A DNA stretch of 64,000 bases from Chloroflexota bacterium (GCA_021323855.1 JAJPKE010000045.1:496001-560000); one strand, 5' to 3'. Counted from the first letter of the stretch, positions 33,412 through 42,464 are shown. Notes: a model not told the origin generated them from the sequence alone. Numbers and translations are program-made.

Positions 33412-34076
33412 CAATGGACCTCCTGAAGCGCGGCGGAGCCGGTAGCATTGGTGATGTCAGCGGCGGCAACCGTCTGCGGATGGAGCCGACCCTGGCGCAA
33501 CTGATAGATGGCGTCGAAGCGTTGCTGATCGAAGAGCAGATGCGAGATGACCACAACACAGCAGCCCTGTGACCGCAGTTCGCTCGCCAGACCCCAGAAG
33601 CGCAGGTACGTCTCCCAGTCAAACCCCTGATAGGGTTCGTCGAGCAGCAGCACTGAGGGCCGGTGCATCAGCGCCAGCGTCAGATTGAGCTTCTGCTGCG
33701 TGCCGCCGGAGAGCGCGCCAACCGGCGTCGCGCGGTACTGCCCGTAGGCAAGCCGCTCAATCAATGCGTCGGCATAGACGGTATCAGCGAGGTGATAGGC
33801 GGCGCGAAAATAATCGAGATGTTGGGCAACCGTCAGCGATTCGTTGAGGATGACCTGCTGTGGGCAGTAGCCCAGCGAGCCGTGAATGCGTACCTGTCCG
33901 TGCGTGGGACGCAAAGCGCCTGCCAGGATTTTCAATAACGTAGATTTGCCGGCGCCGTTCTCGCCGACGATGCCGATGAGCGCGCCAGCCGGGGCGCTGA
34001 AGGATAGACCATCGAGTACTGTGCGCCGCCCATAGCGTTTGACCAACTCCTCCGCCTGAATGACCGTATCAGCCAT
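33411..34076 (-). CDS. ABC transporter ATP-binding protein
   Basis: A 221-residue ABC ATPase: Walker A G-E-N-G-A-G-K-S-T, signature L-S-G-G-T-Q-Q-K, Walker B V-L-L-L-D-E-P and switch-region His in V-I-S-H. A C-terminal tail of about 20 residues is unlike most. AGGAG 6 nt before the ATG. First gene of the ATPase-permease unit, driven by the promoter at 34208-34236. Confidence 0.93.
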   Translation of the reverse strand: MADTVIQAEELVKRYGRRTVLDGLSFSAPAGALIGIVGENGAGKSTLLKILAGALRPTHGQVRIHGSLGYCPQQVILNESLTVAQHLDYFRAAYHLADTVYADALIERLAYGQYRATPVGALSGGTQQKLNLTLALMHRPSVLLLDEPYQGFDWETYLRFWGLASELRSQGCCVVVISHLLFDQQRFDAIYQLRQGRLHPQTVAAADITNATGSAALQEVH

Positions 34077-34179
34077 ACCATGCTCCTATCCTGGGGAACC
34101 AGGGGAACCCGATGCCTTCTCTGCGTGGCGAGTTAATGGGAGTGCGCGCGTTCAACCCATGTGCCACAAGATGGCATGT

Positions 34180-34211
34180 TAATAAGTTACTGACTAGTCA
34201 GTAACTTATTA
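34180..34211. promoter_or_regulatory. Perfect 32-bp palindrome, probable TetR operator
   Basis: Half-site TAATAAGTTACTGACT followed by its exact complement AGTCAGTAACTTATTA. It contains the TTACTGAC half-sites seen in other TetR-regulated promoters and covers the -10 box and start region of the minus-strand promoter that reads into the ABC ATPase gene. Confidence 0.8.
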
Positions 34212-34236
34212 TAGGCGCGAGGAGATGGTCTGTCAA
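34208..34236 (-). promoter_or_regulatory. Consensus promoter of the ABC exporter-tetR operon
   Basis: Minus strand TTGACA (34236-34231), 17-bp spacer and TATAAT (34213-34208): full sigma-70-type consensus. The operator palindrome overlaps its -10 box. Confidence 0.8.
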
Positions 34237-34246
34237 TATCCATCTA

Positions 34247-35503
34247 TCATTTTTCAGGGTCAGCGCGTAGCCGGGCGGCACGCATTTCCAGGTAGCGTTG
34301 TTCTGGCAGGCTGGTGGTGCGCCGCGCCGCAAGCTGGTAGCAGGCGCGGGCGGCGGGATAGTCGCCCGCCATCTCGAAGAGGTGGCCGCGCACCGCCGCC
34401 AGGCGATGATGGCCGGCCAGCCGGTCGTCGGTATCCAGCGTATCGAGCAGATCGAGTCCCGCTTGCGGTCCGCTCACCATCGCCAGCGCCACCGCCCGGT
34501 TGAGCGTCACCATCGGGTTGGGCGCGAGCCGTTCGAGTAGGTCATAGAGTACGAGAATCTGCCGCCAGTCGGTCTCTTCGGCACGCACCGCTTCGTCGTG
34601 GACGGCGGCAATCGCCGCCTGAAGCTGGTAGGGGCCGAGCGGCATCCTGGAGAGCGCATCGGTGATGAGCGCGACGCCCTCAGCGATGAACGCCTGATTC
34701 CAGCGGCTGCGGTCCTGCTCGGCCAGCGGAATCAGCGCGCCATCGGCTCCGCTGCGGGCGGGACGGCGAGCATCGGTGAGCAGCATTAGTGCCAGCAACC
34801 CCGCGACCTCGCCATCGTCTGGCCGCAGCCGCAGCAGCAAGCGGGTCAACCGGATTGCTTCGCCGGTCAGTTCGGCGCGTTGCAGGTTGGGGCCGGAGGT
34901 GGTGGTATAGCCCTCATTGAAGATCAGATACAGCACTTGCAACACCACGCGCAGCCGTTCCGCCTGCTCAGATTCCGGCGGCAGGCGAAACGGCAGACCG
35001 CTGGCTTTGATGCTCTGCTTGGCGCGGCTGATGCGCTGGGCCATCGTTGCCTCTGGAACGAAGAAGGCGCCGGCGATCTGCGCCGTGGTGAGGCCACCGA
35101 CCGCGCGCAGCGTCAGCGCCACCTGCGAAGCAGGCGAGAGCGCGGGATGGCAGCAGAGAAAGAGCAGCGTCAAGGTGTCGTCCTGGTCCAGCAGGCGATC
35201 CTCATCGGGCGCTGGCGCGAGCAGTTCGTCGGACGTGAGCAGCGTCGCCGCTGTGGACTCGCGGCGCTGGCGGGCGGATTCGCTGCGCAACTGGTCGCTC
35301 AACCGGCGCGCGGCAACGGTAATCAGCCAGCCGCGCGGATTGGCTGGCGTTCCCTCGTCTGGCCACTGCGCGGCGGCGGCCAGCAGCGCCTCTTGCACGG
35401 CGTCTTCGCAGAGATCGAAGTGGCCGTAGCGCCTGACGAGCGCGCCCAGCGCTTGCGGCGCCAGGTCGCGCAACAGACGCTCAGTTTCAGCGTCTATTCG
35501 CAT
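34247..35503 (-). CDS. ECF RNA polymerase sigma factor, ECF42-like
   Basis: A 418-residue sigma factor: sigma-2 region (L-C-E-D-A-V-Q-E-A-L), sigma-4 helix-turn-helix (T-A-Q-I-A-G-A-F-F-V-P-E-A-T-M-A-Q-R-I-S-R-A-K) and a long TPR-like C-terminal extension (about 200-418) in place of an anti-sigma partner. Length and extension are those of ECF42 sigma factors, which are encoded next to DGPF proteins; here the DGPF gene is 20 bases upstream. No anti-sigma gene nearby. Confidence 0.9.
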   Translation of the reverse strand: MRIDAETERLLRDLAPQALGALVRRYGHFDLCEDAVQEALLAAAAQWPDEGTPANPRGWLITVAARRLSDQLRSESARQRRESTAATLLTSDELLAPAPDEDRLLDQDDTLTLLFLCCHPALSPASQVALTLRAVGGLTTAQIAGAFFVPEATMAQRISRAKQSIKASGLPFRLPPESEQAERLRVVLQVLYLIFNEGYTTTSGPNLQRAELTGEAIRLTRLLLRLRPDDGEVAGLLALMLLTDARRPARSGADGALIPLAEQDRSRWNQAFIAEGVALITDALSRMPLGPYQLQAAIAAVHDEAVRAEETDWRQILVLYDLLERLAPNPMVTLNRAVALAMVSGPQAGLDLLDTLDTDDRLAGHHRLAAVRGHLFEMAGDYPAARACYQLAARRTTSLPEQRYLEMRAARLRADPEK

Positions 35504-35523
35504 GCTAGTCGCTCACTAACTGC

Positions 35524-35886
35524 TCACTGTTCGGTCCCGTTCTGGCTCATGACGGGCCGCACCTCCATCGCAAAGTAGCGCGCATCGGGCCAGCGCGTCG
35601 CGATATCTACGGCGCGTTCCATCGTCTCGCATTCAACCGTAAGATAGCCTGCCAGTTGCTCTTTGGCCTCCGCAAAGGGGCCGTCGCTGATCGTCGGGAT
35701 GCCGTCACGCACGCGGATGGTTTTGGCCTGTGAGGCATCGGCCAGCCCTTCGCCGCCGACCCATTCGCCAGACTCCCGAAGCTCCTGCATAATGGCGTCA
35801 ACCTCACCAAAAAGCGCGGCGCGTTCCTGCTCAGTCCAATTCTCGTAGGTCGCCGGATTGTTGTAGATCAACAGCATGTACTTCAT
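35524..35886 (-). CDS. YCII/DGPF-domain protein
   Basis: A 120-residue ferredoxin-like-fold protein with I-S-D-G-P-F-A-E-A-K-E, the DGPF motif, and the N-terminal M-K-Y-M-L-L-I-Y strand. GAGGAG lies 7 nt before the ATG at 35886. It precedes the ECF42-like sigma gene by 20 bases, the typical arrangement; thought to act with the sigma factor, mechanism unknown. Confidence 0.9.
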   Translation of the reverse strand: MKYMLLIYNNPATYENWTEQERAALFGEVDAIMQELRESGEWVGGEGLADASQAKTIRVRDGIPTISDGPFAEAKEQLAGYLTVECETMERAVDIATRWPDARYFAMEVRPVMSQNGTEQ

Positions 35887-36224
35887 CTTGTTGCTCCTCA
35901 CTCATAGCATAAGGGCGTCTTTCAACAGCACCCTCCAATAGAGATATCGGAGCCACTGCCGGAATCTCTACATCTAACCCAAAGCTAACTCCTAGCTGCG
36001 ATTGCACTTCATCTTGGTTCATCTTGGTTCAGCTTACTGCATCACATTGCCTCATCATTTCACCAGTTCATCGTGGCAAATTTCATCTCGATTTTCATCT
36101 GACGCAAATGACGCAAAACTTGATGTAGAAAATCGAACATTGGCTCCGACGTATCCAGTGAAAGACCCTTGAAGGTGCATATGGGCGATGGGCAAAGAGC
36201 AAGAGCAGCAACAGGAGGACTTCC
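35887..36224. other. Divergent intergenic region with short tandem repeats
   Basis: About 340 AT-richer bases between the DGPF gene and the divergent hydrolase gene. Contains ATCTTGGTTC twice (36011-36030) and TGACGCAAA twice (36100-36117). No gene seen; promoters of both flanking genes should lie here. Confidence 0.4.
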
Positions 36225-37022
36225 ATGAGTAGCGTGAGATCAAAAGACGGGACCACCATCTCCTACGACCGGAAGGGCGATGGACCGGCGATTATCTACG
36301 TAGGGCCGGCGCTTGGCTATCGGGCGTTCGACCCGACGATGGCGCAGATTGCGGACTTGCTGGCGCCGCATTTCACCGTCTTCACCTATGACCGTCGCGG
36401 GCGCGGCGAGAGCGGCGATACCGCGCCGTATGCCGTGGAGCGCGAGATAGAAGACATCGCCGCGCTGATCGCTAAAGCCGGAGGGCAGGCGTATGTGTAC
36501 GGCCATTCATCCGGCGCAGTGCTCTCGCTGGATGCGGTGGCGCACGGCCTCCCCATCACAAAGCTGGCGCTCTATGAGCCGCCATTCATTGTGGATGATA
36601 GCCGACCGCCCGTACCGCACGATTTCAAGCGCCAGCTCAGCGATATGATTGCGGCTGGTCGCCGTGGCGACGCGGCTGAGTTCTTCATGACGCAGGCGGC
36701 AGGTGAGCCGCTCCCGATGGACGAACTGCGCAATAGCCCTGCGTGGCCAATGTTCGAGGGTGTAGCACCAACGACCGTTTACGACGCCACCATCATGGAG
36801 GGGTTGCAGTTGGGCAATCCGCTGCCGGCTACGCGCTGGGCTGCCGTCACCATCCCGACGCTTGTGATGGACGGCGGCGCAAGTCCGGCGTTTATGCGCC
36901 ATGCCGCGCAGGCGCTCGCCAAACTGCTGCCCAATACGCAATACCGCACGCTGGAAGGTCAGACGCATGGCCCCGCCGCCGAGGTGCTTGCTCCGGCGCT
37001 GGCGGAGTTCTTCGCCGCCTGA
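36225..37022 (+). CDS. Alpha/beta hydrolase
   Basis: A 265-residue cytoplasmic alpha/beta hydrolase. Catalytic triad visible: nucleophile Ser in G-H-S-S-G-A, Asp in V-M-D-G-G-A, His in Q-T-H-G-P-A. Oxyanion strand near I-I-Y-V-G-P-A-L-G. Similar proteins are esterases or proline-iminopeptidase-like hydrolases; substrate unknown. GGAGG is 9-10 nt before the ATG. Confidence 0.9.
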   Translation: MSSVRSKDGTTISYDRKGDGPAIIYVGPALGYRAFDPTMAQIADLLAPHFTVFTYDRRGRGESGDTAPYAVEREIEDIAALIAKAGGQAYVYGHSSGAVLSLDAVAHGLPITKLALYEPPFIVDDSRPPVPHDFKRQLSDMIAAGRRGDAAEFFMTQAAGEPLPMDELRNSPAWPMFEGVAPTTVYDATIMEGLQLGNPLPATRWAAVTIPTLVMDGGASPAFMRHAAQALAKLLPNTQYRTLEGQTHGPAAEVLAPALAEFFAA

Positions 37023-37053
37023 TCTTTCAATCAGTTGAACGATAGTAGTGATG

Positions 37054-37080
37054 GCTGGCGAGCAGCAATTGCTCGCCAGC
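37054..37080. terminator. Inverted repeat after the alpha/beta hydrolase gene
   Basis: Perfect 11-bp arms GCTGGCGAGCA and TGCTCGCCAGC around a 5-base loop GCAAT, 31 bases past the stop; the tail is A-rich rather than U-rich. A weaker stem GGCAAG/CTTGCC follows at 37091-37113. Confidence 0.45.
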
Positions 37081-37127
37081 GCAAAAAGACGGCAAGCGGA
37101 AGTTTCCCTTGCCGAAAGGAGTTTATC

Positions 37128-37700
37128 ATGAGGCACGTTGTCTTGTTCTCACACGTTTCGCTGGATGGCTTCACCGAGGGGCCGGACGGCGGACTGGATT
37201 GGATAACCGTAGATGATGAAGGGTGGGATGCCGTCATCGCGCTCCAGGAGACGGCGGACGCAGCCTTATTCGGGCGTGTGAATTATGAGGGGTTTGAGGG
37301 GTACTGGCCAACGGCTGCTGAGAATCCTTCGGCTACGCCGCACGAGGTCGCGCACGCGCGCTGGTTGGAGCAGGCCGATAGAGTTGTCTTCTCCAAGACG
37401 CTGGAAACGGTCAACTGGAAGGGCACCAGAATCGTGCGTGACGACCTCGCGGGTGCTATCGCCAGCATGAAGCAACAGCCGGGCAAAGACATGCTGCTCT
37501 TTGGCGGAGCCAACATCGCCCAAACGCTGATGAAGCTGGGCTTGATTGACGAGTTCCACCTGATGGTCAATCCGGTGATCCTGGGCGGCGGGAAGCCGTT
37601 ATTCCAGGGTCTTACGGAGCGGATTCCGCTGAAACTCGTCAACGCCAAAACGTTTGGCAGCGGCGTGGTTGCACTCCATTACCAGCTTGATAGGAGCTAA
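37128..37700 (+). CDS. Dihydrofolate reductase family protein (RibD C-terminal type)
   Basis: A 190-residue reductase-fold protein. M-R-H-V-V-L-F-S-H-V-S-L-D-G-F is the YwjB/YyaP-like N-terminus, G-R-V-N-Y-E-G and F-G-G-A-N-I-A-Q are the NADPH-site motifs. Probably NAD(P)H-dependent, substrate unknown. AAGGAG 6 nt before the ATG at 37128; an earlier in-frame start is unlikely. Confidence 0.9.
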   Translation: MRHVVLFSHVSLDGFTEGPDGGLDWITVDDEGWDAVIALQETADAALFGRVNYEGFEGYWPTAAENPSATPHEVAHARWLEQADRVVFSKTLETVNWKGTRIVRDDLAGAIASMKQQPGKDMLLFGGANIAQTLMKLGLIDEFHLMVNPVILGGGKPLFQGLTERIPLKLVNAKTFGSGVVALHYQLDRS

Positions 37701-37848
37701 TCTGGCATTTCGTCCAGCATCCAGGGGGTTGACAGAGCCATGTTCGGGCTTGCACGATGAACGGGACACCTGCTGACCGAGCTACCACGCGCTTTGACGC
37801 TCAACACAACTTCACCAGACTCGGCGGCATAGAAAGGTCCCATTTGTT

Positions 37849-38697
37849 ATGCACCCCCTCTTCGCCACCGTCGTTTTTGGTCTCGCCGCTGCACTCTCCT
37901 GGGGCAGCGGCGATTTCAGTGGAGGATTGGCTTCCCGTCGCACGCATGTCGCCAGCGCCGTGCTGGCCGACTATGGGGTGGGATTCCTCCTGCTGGTGAC
38001 GCTGGCGTTGATCGTGAGAGAACCTGTGCCCAACCCTTCCGATATCCTCTGGGGAGCGACAGCCGGAGTGGCTGGCGTATTTGGTCTCCTGGTCTTCTAT
38101 TCCGCACTCTCCAAAGGAAACATGGGCATCGCCGCGCCGATCTCAGCCGTGCTGACGGCGACGCTACCCGTGCTCTTCAGCGCCTTCACCGTCGGATTGC
38201 CCTCGCTGTTGCAACTGGGCGGCTTCGTCCTTGCGCTGCTGGCCGTTGGGCTGATATCACGCCCGGAACGCGCCAAAGGGCTGCCGCAGGGCATCTGGCT
38301 GGCGGTGCTGGCCGGTTGTGGCTTTGGCTGCTTCTTCATCCTCATCAGTCGTGTGCATCCCGGCGCCACCTTCTGGCCGCTGGCCGTCGCGCGCCTCTCG
38401 TCCGTCCTGGTGTTGCTGCTCATGCGCCTCTTCCAGCGTGCGCCGCGCCCATCGCTGCTTCCCGTCAGGGCGGTGATTCCGTTGGTCATTCTCGCGGGCA
38501 TCCTGGATGCCACTGGCAACGCCTTTTTCGTGCTTGCCGCCCATAGTGGCCGCCTGGATGTCGCTGCCATTCTCTCCTCACTCTACCCTGCGGCGACGGT
38601 CCTGCTGGCGGCGCTGGTGCTACGCGAGCGCGTCAGAGGCATCCAGGCCGCCGGTATCATCCTCGCGCTGCTGGCAATCCCCTTGATCTCTGCTTGA
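37849..38697 (+). CDS. EamA-type membrane transporter
   Basis: A 282-residue protein of about ten transmembrane helices in two repeats (DMT superfamily). A-L-S-W-G-S-G-D-F near the N-terminus and P-I-S-A-V-L-T-A-T-L-P-V-L in the first repeat are typical of EamA. Metabolite exporter of unknown substrate. AAAGG lies 11 nt before the ATG. Confidence 0.88.
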   Translation: MHPLFATVVFGLAAALSWGSGDFSGGLASRRTHVASAVLADYGVGFLLLVTLALIVREPVPNPSDILWGATAGVAGVFGLLVFYSALSKGNMGIAAPISAVLTATLPVLFSAFTVGLPSLLQLGGFVLALLAVGLISRPERAKGLPQGIWLAVLAGCGFGCFFILISRVHPGATFWPLAVARLSSVLVLLLMRLFQRAPRPSLLPVRAVIPLVILAGILDATGNAFFVLAAHSGRLDVAAILSSLYPAATVLLAALVLRERVRGIQAAGIILALLAIPLISA

Positions 38698-38772
38698 ACC
38701 ATCACCAGCAAGCGCAGCCAATTCGGTTGCTACGAGGATATCGTGTCACTGCTGGCGCTTCGCCTGCTGTAA

Positions 38773-38812
38773 GGTTCCCCTCTCCCATAGGAGAGGGGGA
38801 CAGGGGGTGAGG
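38773..38812. repeat. Dispersed palindromic repeat, CCCCTCTCCC family, copy 4
   Basis: TTCCCCTCTCCC, loop ATA, GGAGAGGGGGA and CAGGGGGTGAGG, between the EamA and DUF1015 genes. Confidence 0.65.
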
Positions 38813-38822
38813 TCTCTCCCAC

Positions 38823-38852
38823 GCGACAGGACGATGCGCATGCTGCTATACT
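38823..38852 (+). promoter_or_regulatory. Candidate promoter for the DUF1015 gene
   Basis: GCGACA (38823-38828), 18-bp spacer, TATACT (38847-38852), about 90 nt before the start. The -35 is weak. Confidence 0.45.
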
Positions 38853-38942
38853 GTGCGGCGAACGACTTGCGCGATGCGAGGCGATGCGAGATATGCGAGA
38901 TGATGACAGCCATACCCAATGACGAATAAAGGAGCGAACGAT

Positions 38943-40283
38943 ATGGCGGATGTGCGACCCATGCCAGGAATACGCTATGCAGAGAGTAGTAATCTGGCGG
39001 CGCTGGTGACGCCTCCCTATGATGTGATCTCGCCGGAGGCGCAGACGCGCTATTACGAGCGAAGTCCTGAGAATATCATCCGCCTGGAACTGGGGCGCGA
39101 TGAACCGGGCGACGACGAGTTAAACAATCGTTATACGCGCGCTGCCGCCATCTTCGCAGACTGGCGCTTGCACGGTGTCTTCACGCAGGATGCGCCATCG
39201 CTCTATCTCTACGAGCAACGTTTTACAGCGCAGGGCAAAGAGTATCACCGGCTCGGCCTGCTGGCGCGCGTGCGGCTGGAACCCTGGTCTGCGGGCGTGA
39301 TTCTGCCGCATGAGCGCACGCTCAGCAAGCCCAAAGACGACCGGCTCAAGCTGCTACGTGCCTGCGCCGCCAACCTCAGCCCGATCATGGCGCTCTATGA
39401 CGATCCCAGCAGCGAATTGCAGGGCATCCTGGCAGAGACAATGCAGGAACAGCCGCTGGCCGATTTTGTAGACGAGGCTGGCGAAGGGCACCGGCTCTGG
39501 CAGATTGCCGATAGCGCGCTCGCCGCTCGCATCACAGACTTCTTTCGTGACCGCCAGCTCTATATCGCCGACGGCCACCATCGCTACGAAACCTGCTTGA
39601 CCTATCGCGATGAACAAACCGCCGCGCGTAAGGGTGTCGCTGAGGACGATGCGGTGAACTTTACGCTCATGTCGCTCTCCGCTATCGAAGACCCCGGCCT
39701 GGTGGTGCTGCCGACGCATCGCATCCTGCGCGATTTGAATCCGGTGCGACTGGCGGCGCTGGATGAAACACTCGCCAGCTATTTCACCGTCGAGCCGTTG
39801 GCGACCGACCTGGATGCCGATGCACTGCTGGCGCGACTGCGCGCCGCCGGAGCCGATGGCACGACCGCCGCCGTGCTGGCGCGGCCAGCGGATACACTCT
39901 TGCTCACGCTCAATGCCGAGGGGCGCGCGGCGATGGCAACGCTGGAAGGCGAACAGGCGCAGGCGTCCGCAGCGTGGCGCGCGCTCGATCTGGCAGTATT
40001 GCATGAGCTAGTGTTGCGGCGCGGGCTGGGCATCACGCCGGAGATGGTGCAGGCGGGCGAGCATGTCAGCTATACGCGCGACGCTGCGACGGCGATAGCG
40101 GATGCGCGCGCGGAGCAGGCGAATACAGTGGCGGAGGGCGGCACAACGCTGGCGCTGCTCGTGAATCCGACGCCACCGGTGGCGATCCGTGATGTCGCGC
40201 GGGCCGGCGACCGCATGCCACAAAAATCCACCTATTTCTATCCAAAGCTCATCACCGGATTGGTCATCAACCCGGTCTGGTGA
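38943..40283 (+). CDS. DUF1015 family protein
   Basis: A 446-residue protein of the DUF1015 family. Hallmarks: P-P-Y-D-V-I near the N-terminus, R-L-G-L-L-A-R-V, I-A-D-G-H-H-R-Y-E-T and the K-S-T-Y-F-Y-P-K C-terminus. The family is close in sequence to phosphoserine/kinase-like proteins of unclear reaction. ATG 38943 has AAAGGAG 8 nt upstream and gives the family N-terminus; an earlier in-frame ATG is not used. Confidence 0.93.
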   Translation: MADVRPMPGIRYAESSNLAALVTPPYDVISPEAQTRYYERSPENIIRLELGRDEPGDDELNNRYTRAAAIFADWRLHGVFTQDAPSLYLYEQRFTAQGKEYHRLGLLARVRLEPWSAGVILPHERTLSKPKDDRLKLLRACAANLSPIMALYDDPSSELQGILAETMQEQPLADFVDEAGEGHRLWQIADSALAARITDFFRDRQLYIADGHHRYETCLTYRDEQTAARKGVAEDDAVNFTLMSLSAIEDPGLVVLPTHRILRDLNPVRLAALDETLASYFTVEPLATDLDADALLARLRAAGADGTTAAVLARPADTLLLTLNAEGRAAMATLEGEQAQASAAWRALDLAVLHELVLRRGLGITPEMVQAGEHVSYTRDAATAIADARAEQANTVAEGGTTLALLVNPTPPVAIRDVARAGDRMPQKSTYFYPKLITGLVINPVW

Positions 40284-40323
40284 ACGCGCGGTATACGGGA
40301 GACGCGCATGGGAGGGGACGGCA

Positions 40324-40566
40324 ATGGAGAACGGGCATGACGATGAACAGGGAGCCGCCGGAGCAGCCAGCACCAGCGGAGACAAGCGCTGCGCCTGGTG
40401 TGGCGCACGCAACCCCGCCGGTGCGGAACGCTGCCAGCAGTGCAACGCGGCGTTTCCAAATCCGGAGGTAGACGCCGCCTTGCAGCGCGATTCAGAGGAA
40501 CGCATCGCGGAGGCGCTCGATGTGCTGGCGAGCCAGAAGCGCCGCCGTCCCTGGCGTGGACGCTAG
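40324..40566 (+). CDS. Small zinc-ribbon protein
   Basis: An 80-residue protein with one zinc ribbon, C-A-W-C ... C-Q-Q-C, a short acidic N-terminus and a basic C-terminus ending K-R-R-R-P-W-R-G-R. GGAGG is 8 nt before ATG 40324; a longer in-frame start at 40189 overlaps the DUF1015 gene and is less likely. Unknown function; probably co-transcribed with DUF1015. Confidence 0.75.
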   Translation: MENGHDDEQGAAGAASTSGDKRCAWCGARNPAGAERCQQCNAAFPNPEVDAALQRDSEERIAEALDVLASQKRRRPWRGR

Positions 40567-40711
40567 CTAGTAGGGTGGAGCAGACAAGGCATGGCCGCTA
40601 GGAATCACCGCCAGTTCTGTGATACAGTGTCCGCCAGCGATGGTAGCTATCGGTAACGATCACTATCGGCGTTTGCAGCATAGTGAGAATACATGAGGTA
40701 AAGGACGAAAC

Positions 40712-42004
40712 ATGATCCTGGTTGTAGGCGCCGGACTCGCTGGACTCACCTGCGCGAAGGCGCTGGTTGAGGCGGGGCATGAGGTGCGTATCCTCGAAGC
40801 GTCGGATCACGTTGGTGGGCGCGTCTGGACTGACCATAGCGCCGATGGTTTTCTGCTGGATCGTGGTTTCCAGGTTCTCTTTACCGCTTACCCCGCCGCG
40901 CGCCGTCACCTCGATTTCGCCGCGCTGAACCTGCGCGAATTTACCCCTGGCGCGGTTCTCATCCGCAACGGAGAGTGGCATCCGCTCGGCGACCCCTGGC
41001 AGCGCATGTCACTATTGCGGCAGACGCTCTCCAATCCGCTCCTTACCTTTGGCGATAAGCTACGCACTGCGCGCCTGCGCCGCTATACGCGCCGCCGCAC
41101 CATCGAAACGCTTTTCAGCGGGCAGATCAAGGGTGGCGACAAATCCGCCTATGCCGAACTGCGCCGCCGCCACTTCAGCGACAAGGGCTTCATAGATAAC
41201 TTCGCGCGTCCGTTTTTCGGCGGCATCTCGCTGGATCGCGAACTCACCAGCAGCGCGCGTATGCTCTTCTTTACCTTCAAGATGCTGGCGAGCGGCAAGG
41301 TGGCCGTGCCGGAGCAGGGCATTGGCGCAATTGCCGAGCAGCTTGCCGCCAGGCTGCCATCCAACGCGATTCACCTGGAAACGCGCGTCGAGGGCATTGT
41401 CGAGGCGGAGGGGCGCGCTGTCGGCGTGACGCTGACCGGCGGCGAGGAGATGCAGGGCGACGCTGTGGTCATCGCCACCGATGCCCAGAGCGCCGAACGC
41501 CTCATCCAGCGCGACCTGCCCAATGATCCGCTCCCCGTCACCTGCGTCTACTTCGGCAGCACCGAAAGCCTCTATTCGGGTCCGCGCCTGCTGCTGAACG
41601 CGAATCCAGAGGCGTTCGTCAACAACGCCATCCAGCTATCCAACGTTTCACCTGCCTATGCGCCCAAAGGGCAACATCTCTTTTCAGCGACGGTGCTGGG
41701 CCTGCCGGAACTGAGCGATACCGACCTGGTGGCGCGCTGCCTGGACGATATCGCGCCCTGGTTCCCTGGCAAGGATATGGGCAAACTGCGCCATCTGGCG
41801 ACCTATCGCATTCGCTTCGCGCAGTTTCGTCAGCCGCCGGGTATCTTTGCAACATTGCCACCCAATGTGACGCCGACTGCAGGACTGATTCTTGCCGGTG
41901 AATATACCGAGTCCAGCAGCATCAACGGCGCGATGACGAGCGGCGAAAAGGCGGCACAGGCCGTGCTAGCCTCGCTGGAAGGACTTGAAGGGTCTGAGGT
42001 CTGA
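40712..42004 (+). CDS. FAD-dependent amine oxidase / phytoene-desaturase-like oxidoreductase
   Basis: A 430-residue flavoprotein. N-terminal Rossmann FAD motif G-A-G-L-A-G-L and E-A-S-D-H-V-G-G-R-V, second FAD motif near the C-terminus (L-A-G-E-Y-T-E-S-S-S-I-N-G-A). Members include amine oxidases, protoporphyrinogen oxidase and carotenoid desaturases. Lacks a signal peptide. Substrate unknown. Confidence 0.88.
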   Translation: MILVVGAGLAGLTCAKALVEAGHEVRILEASDHVGGRVWTDHSADGFLLDRGFQVLFTAYPAARRHLDFAALNLREFTPGAVLIRNGEWHPLGDPWQRMSLLRQTLSNPLLTFGDKLRTARLRRYTRRRTIETLFSGQIKGGDKSAYAELRRRHFSDKGFIDNFARPFFGGISLDRELTSSARMLFFTFKMLASGKVAVPEQGIGAIAEQLAARLPSNAIHLETRVEGIVEAEGRAVGVTLTGGEEMQGDAVVIATDAQSAERLIQRDLPNDPLPVTCVYFGSTESLYSGPRLLLNANPEAFVNNAIQLSNVSPAYAPKGQHLFSATVLGLPELSDTDLVARCLDDIAPWFPGKDMGKLRHLATYRIRFAQFRQPPGIFATLPPNVTPTAGLILAGEYTESSSINGAMTSGEKAAQAVLASLEGLEGSEV

Positions 42005-42035
42005 GCTGTCCATTATCCGCCTATACGCCGTGCGA

Positions 42036-42064
42036 TTGCGCCAGGGCACTGCATATGGTATCGT
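42036..42064 (+). promoter_or_regulatory. Candidate promoter for the TM2 gene
   Basis: TTGCGC (42036-42041), 17-bp spacer, TATCGT (42059-42064), 120 nt upstream of 42186. Weak -10. Confidence 0.3.
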
Positions 42065-42185
42065 GTAGGCGCCTCTGCAAAGCAGGCGCAAAGGCGCTGC
42101 CAACAGAATCAAGGCAGCCAACGACCTGCCCAGAGAGCGAGTGAACGGCCCGCACAAGTTGCGATCATCAAAAGGGGAAAATAGC

Positions 42186-42422
42186 ATGTCCTATGAAGTC
42201 AATAGCCCGCCCAAAGACTGGTTGACCACGCTGCTGCTGACCATATTCCTGGGATGGTTGGGCATTCAGAGCTTCTATACCGGCAAGATACTGATTGGTA
42301 TTCTCCAATTGATTACGTTTGGCGGCTGTGGCATCTGGACGATTATTGACATTATCATGATTGCTACGGGCAGCTATCGAGATGCCCAGGGCCGTCCACT
42401 GGTACGTTCGGGCACCTACTAA
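42186..42422 (+). CDS. TM2 domain membrane protein
   Basis: A 78-residue membrane protein with the TM2 domain: two transmembrane helices joined by a short turn (L-G-W-L-G-I-Q-S-F-Y-T-G-K, then I-W-T-I-I-D-I-I-M-I). Function unknown across the family. AGGGG 8-9 nt before ATG 42186; a longer in-frame start at 42141 has no site. Confidence 0.9.
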   Translation: MSYEVNSPPKDWLTTLLLTIFLGWLGIQSFYTGKILIGILQLITFGGCGIWTIIDIIMIATGSYRDAQGRPLVRSGTY

Positions 42423-42464
42423 TCAGCGTATCTCATCTCATTGTCCGGTGGATTGAGATAAGCC

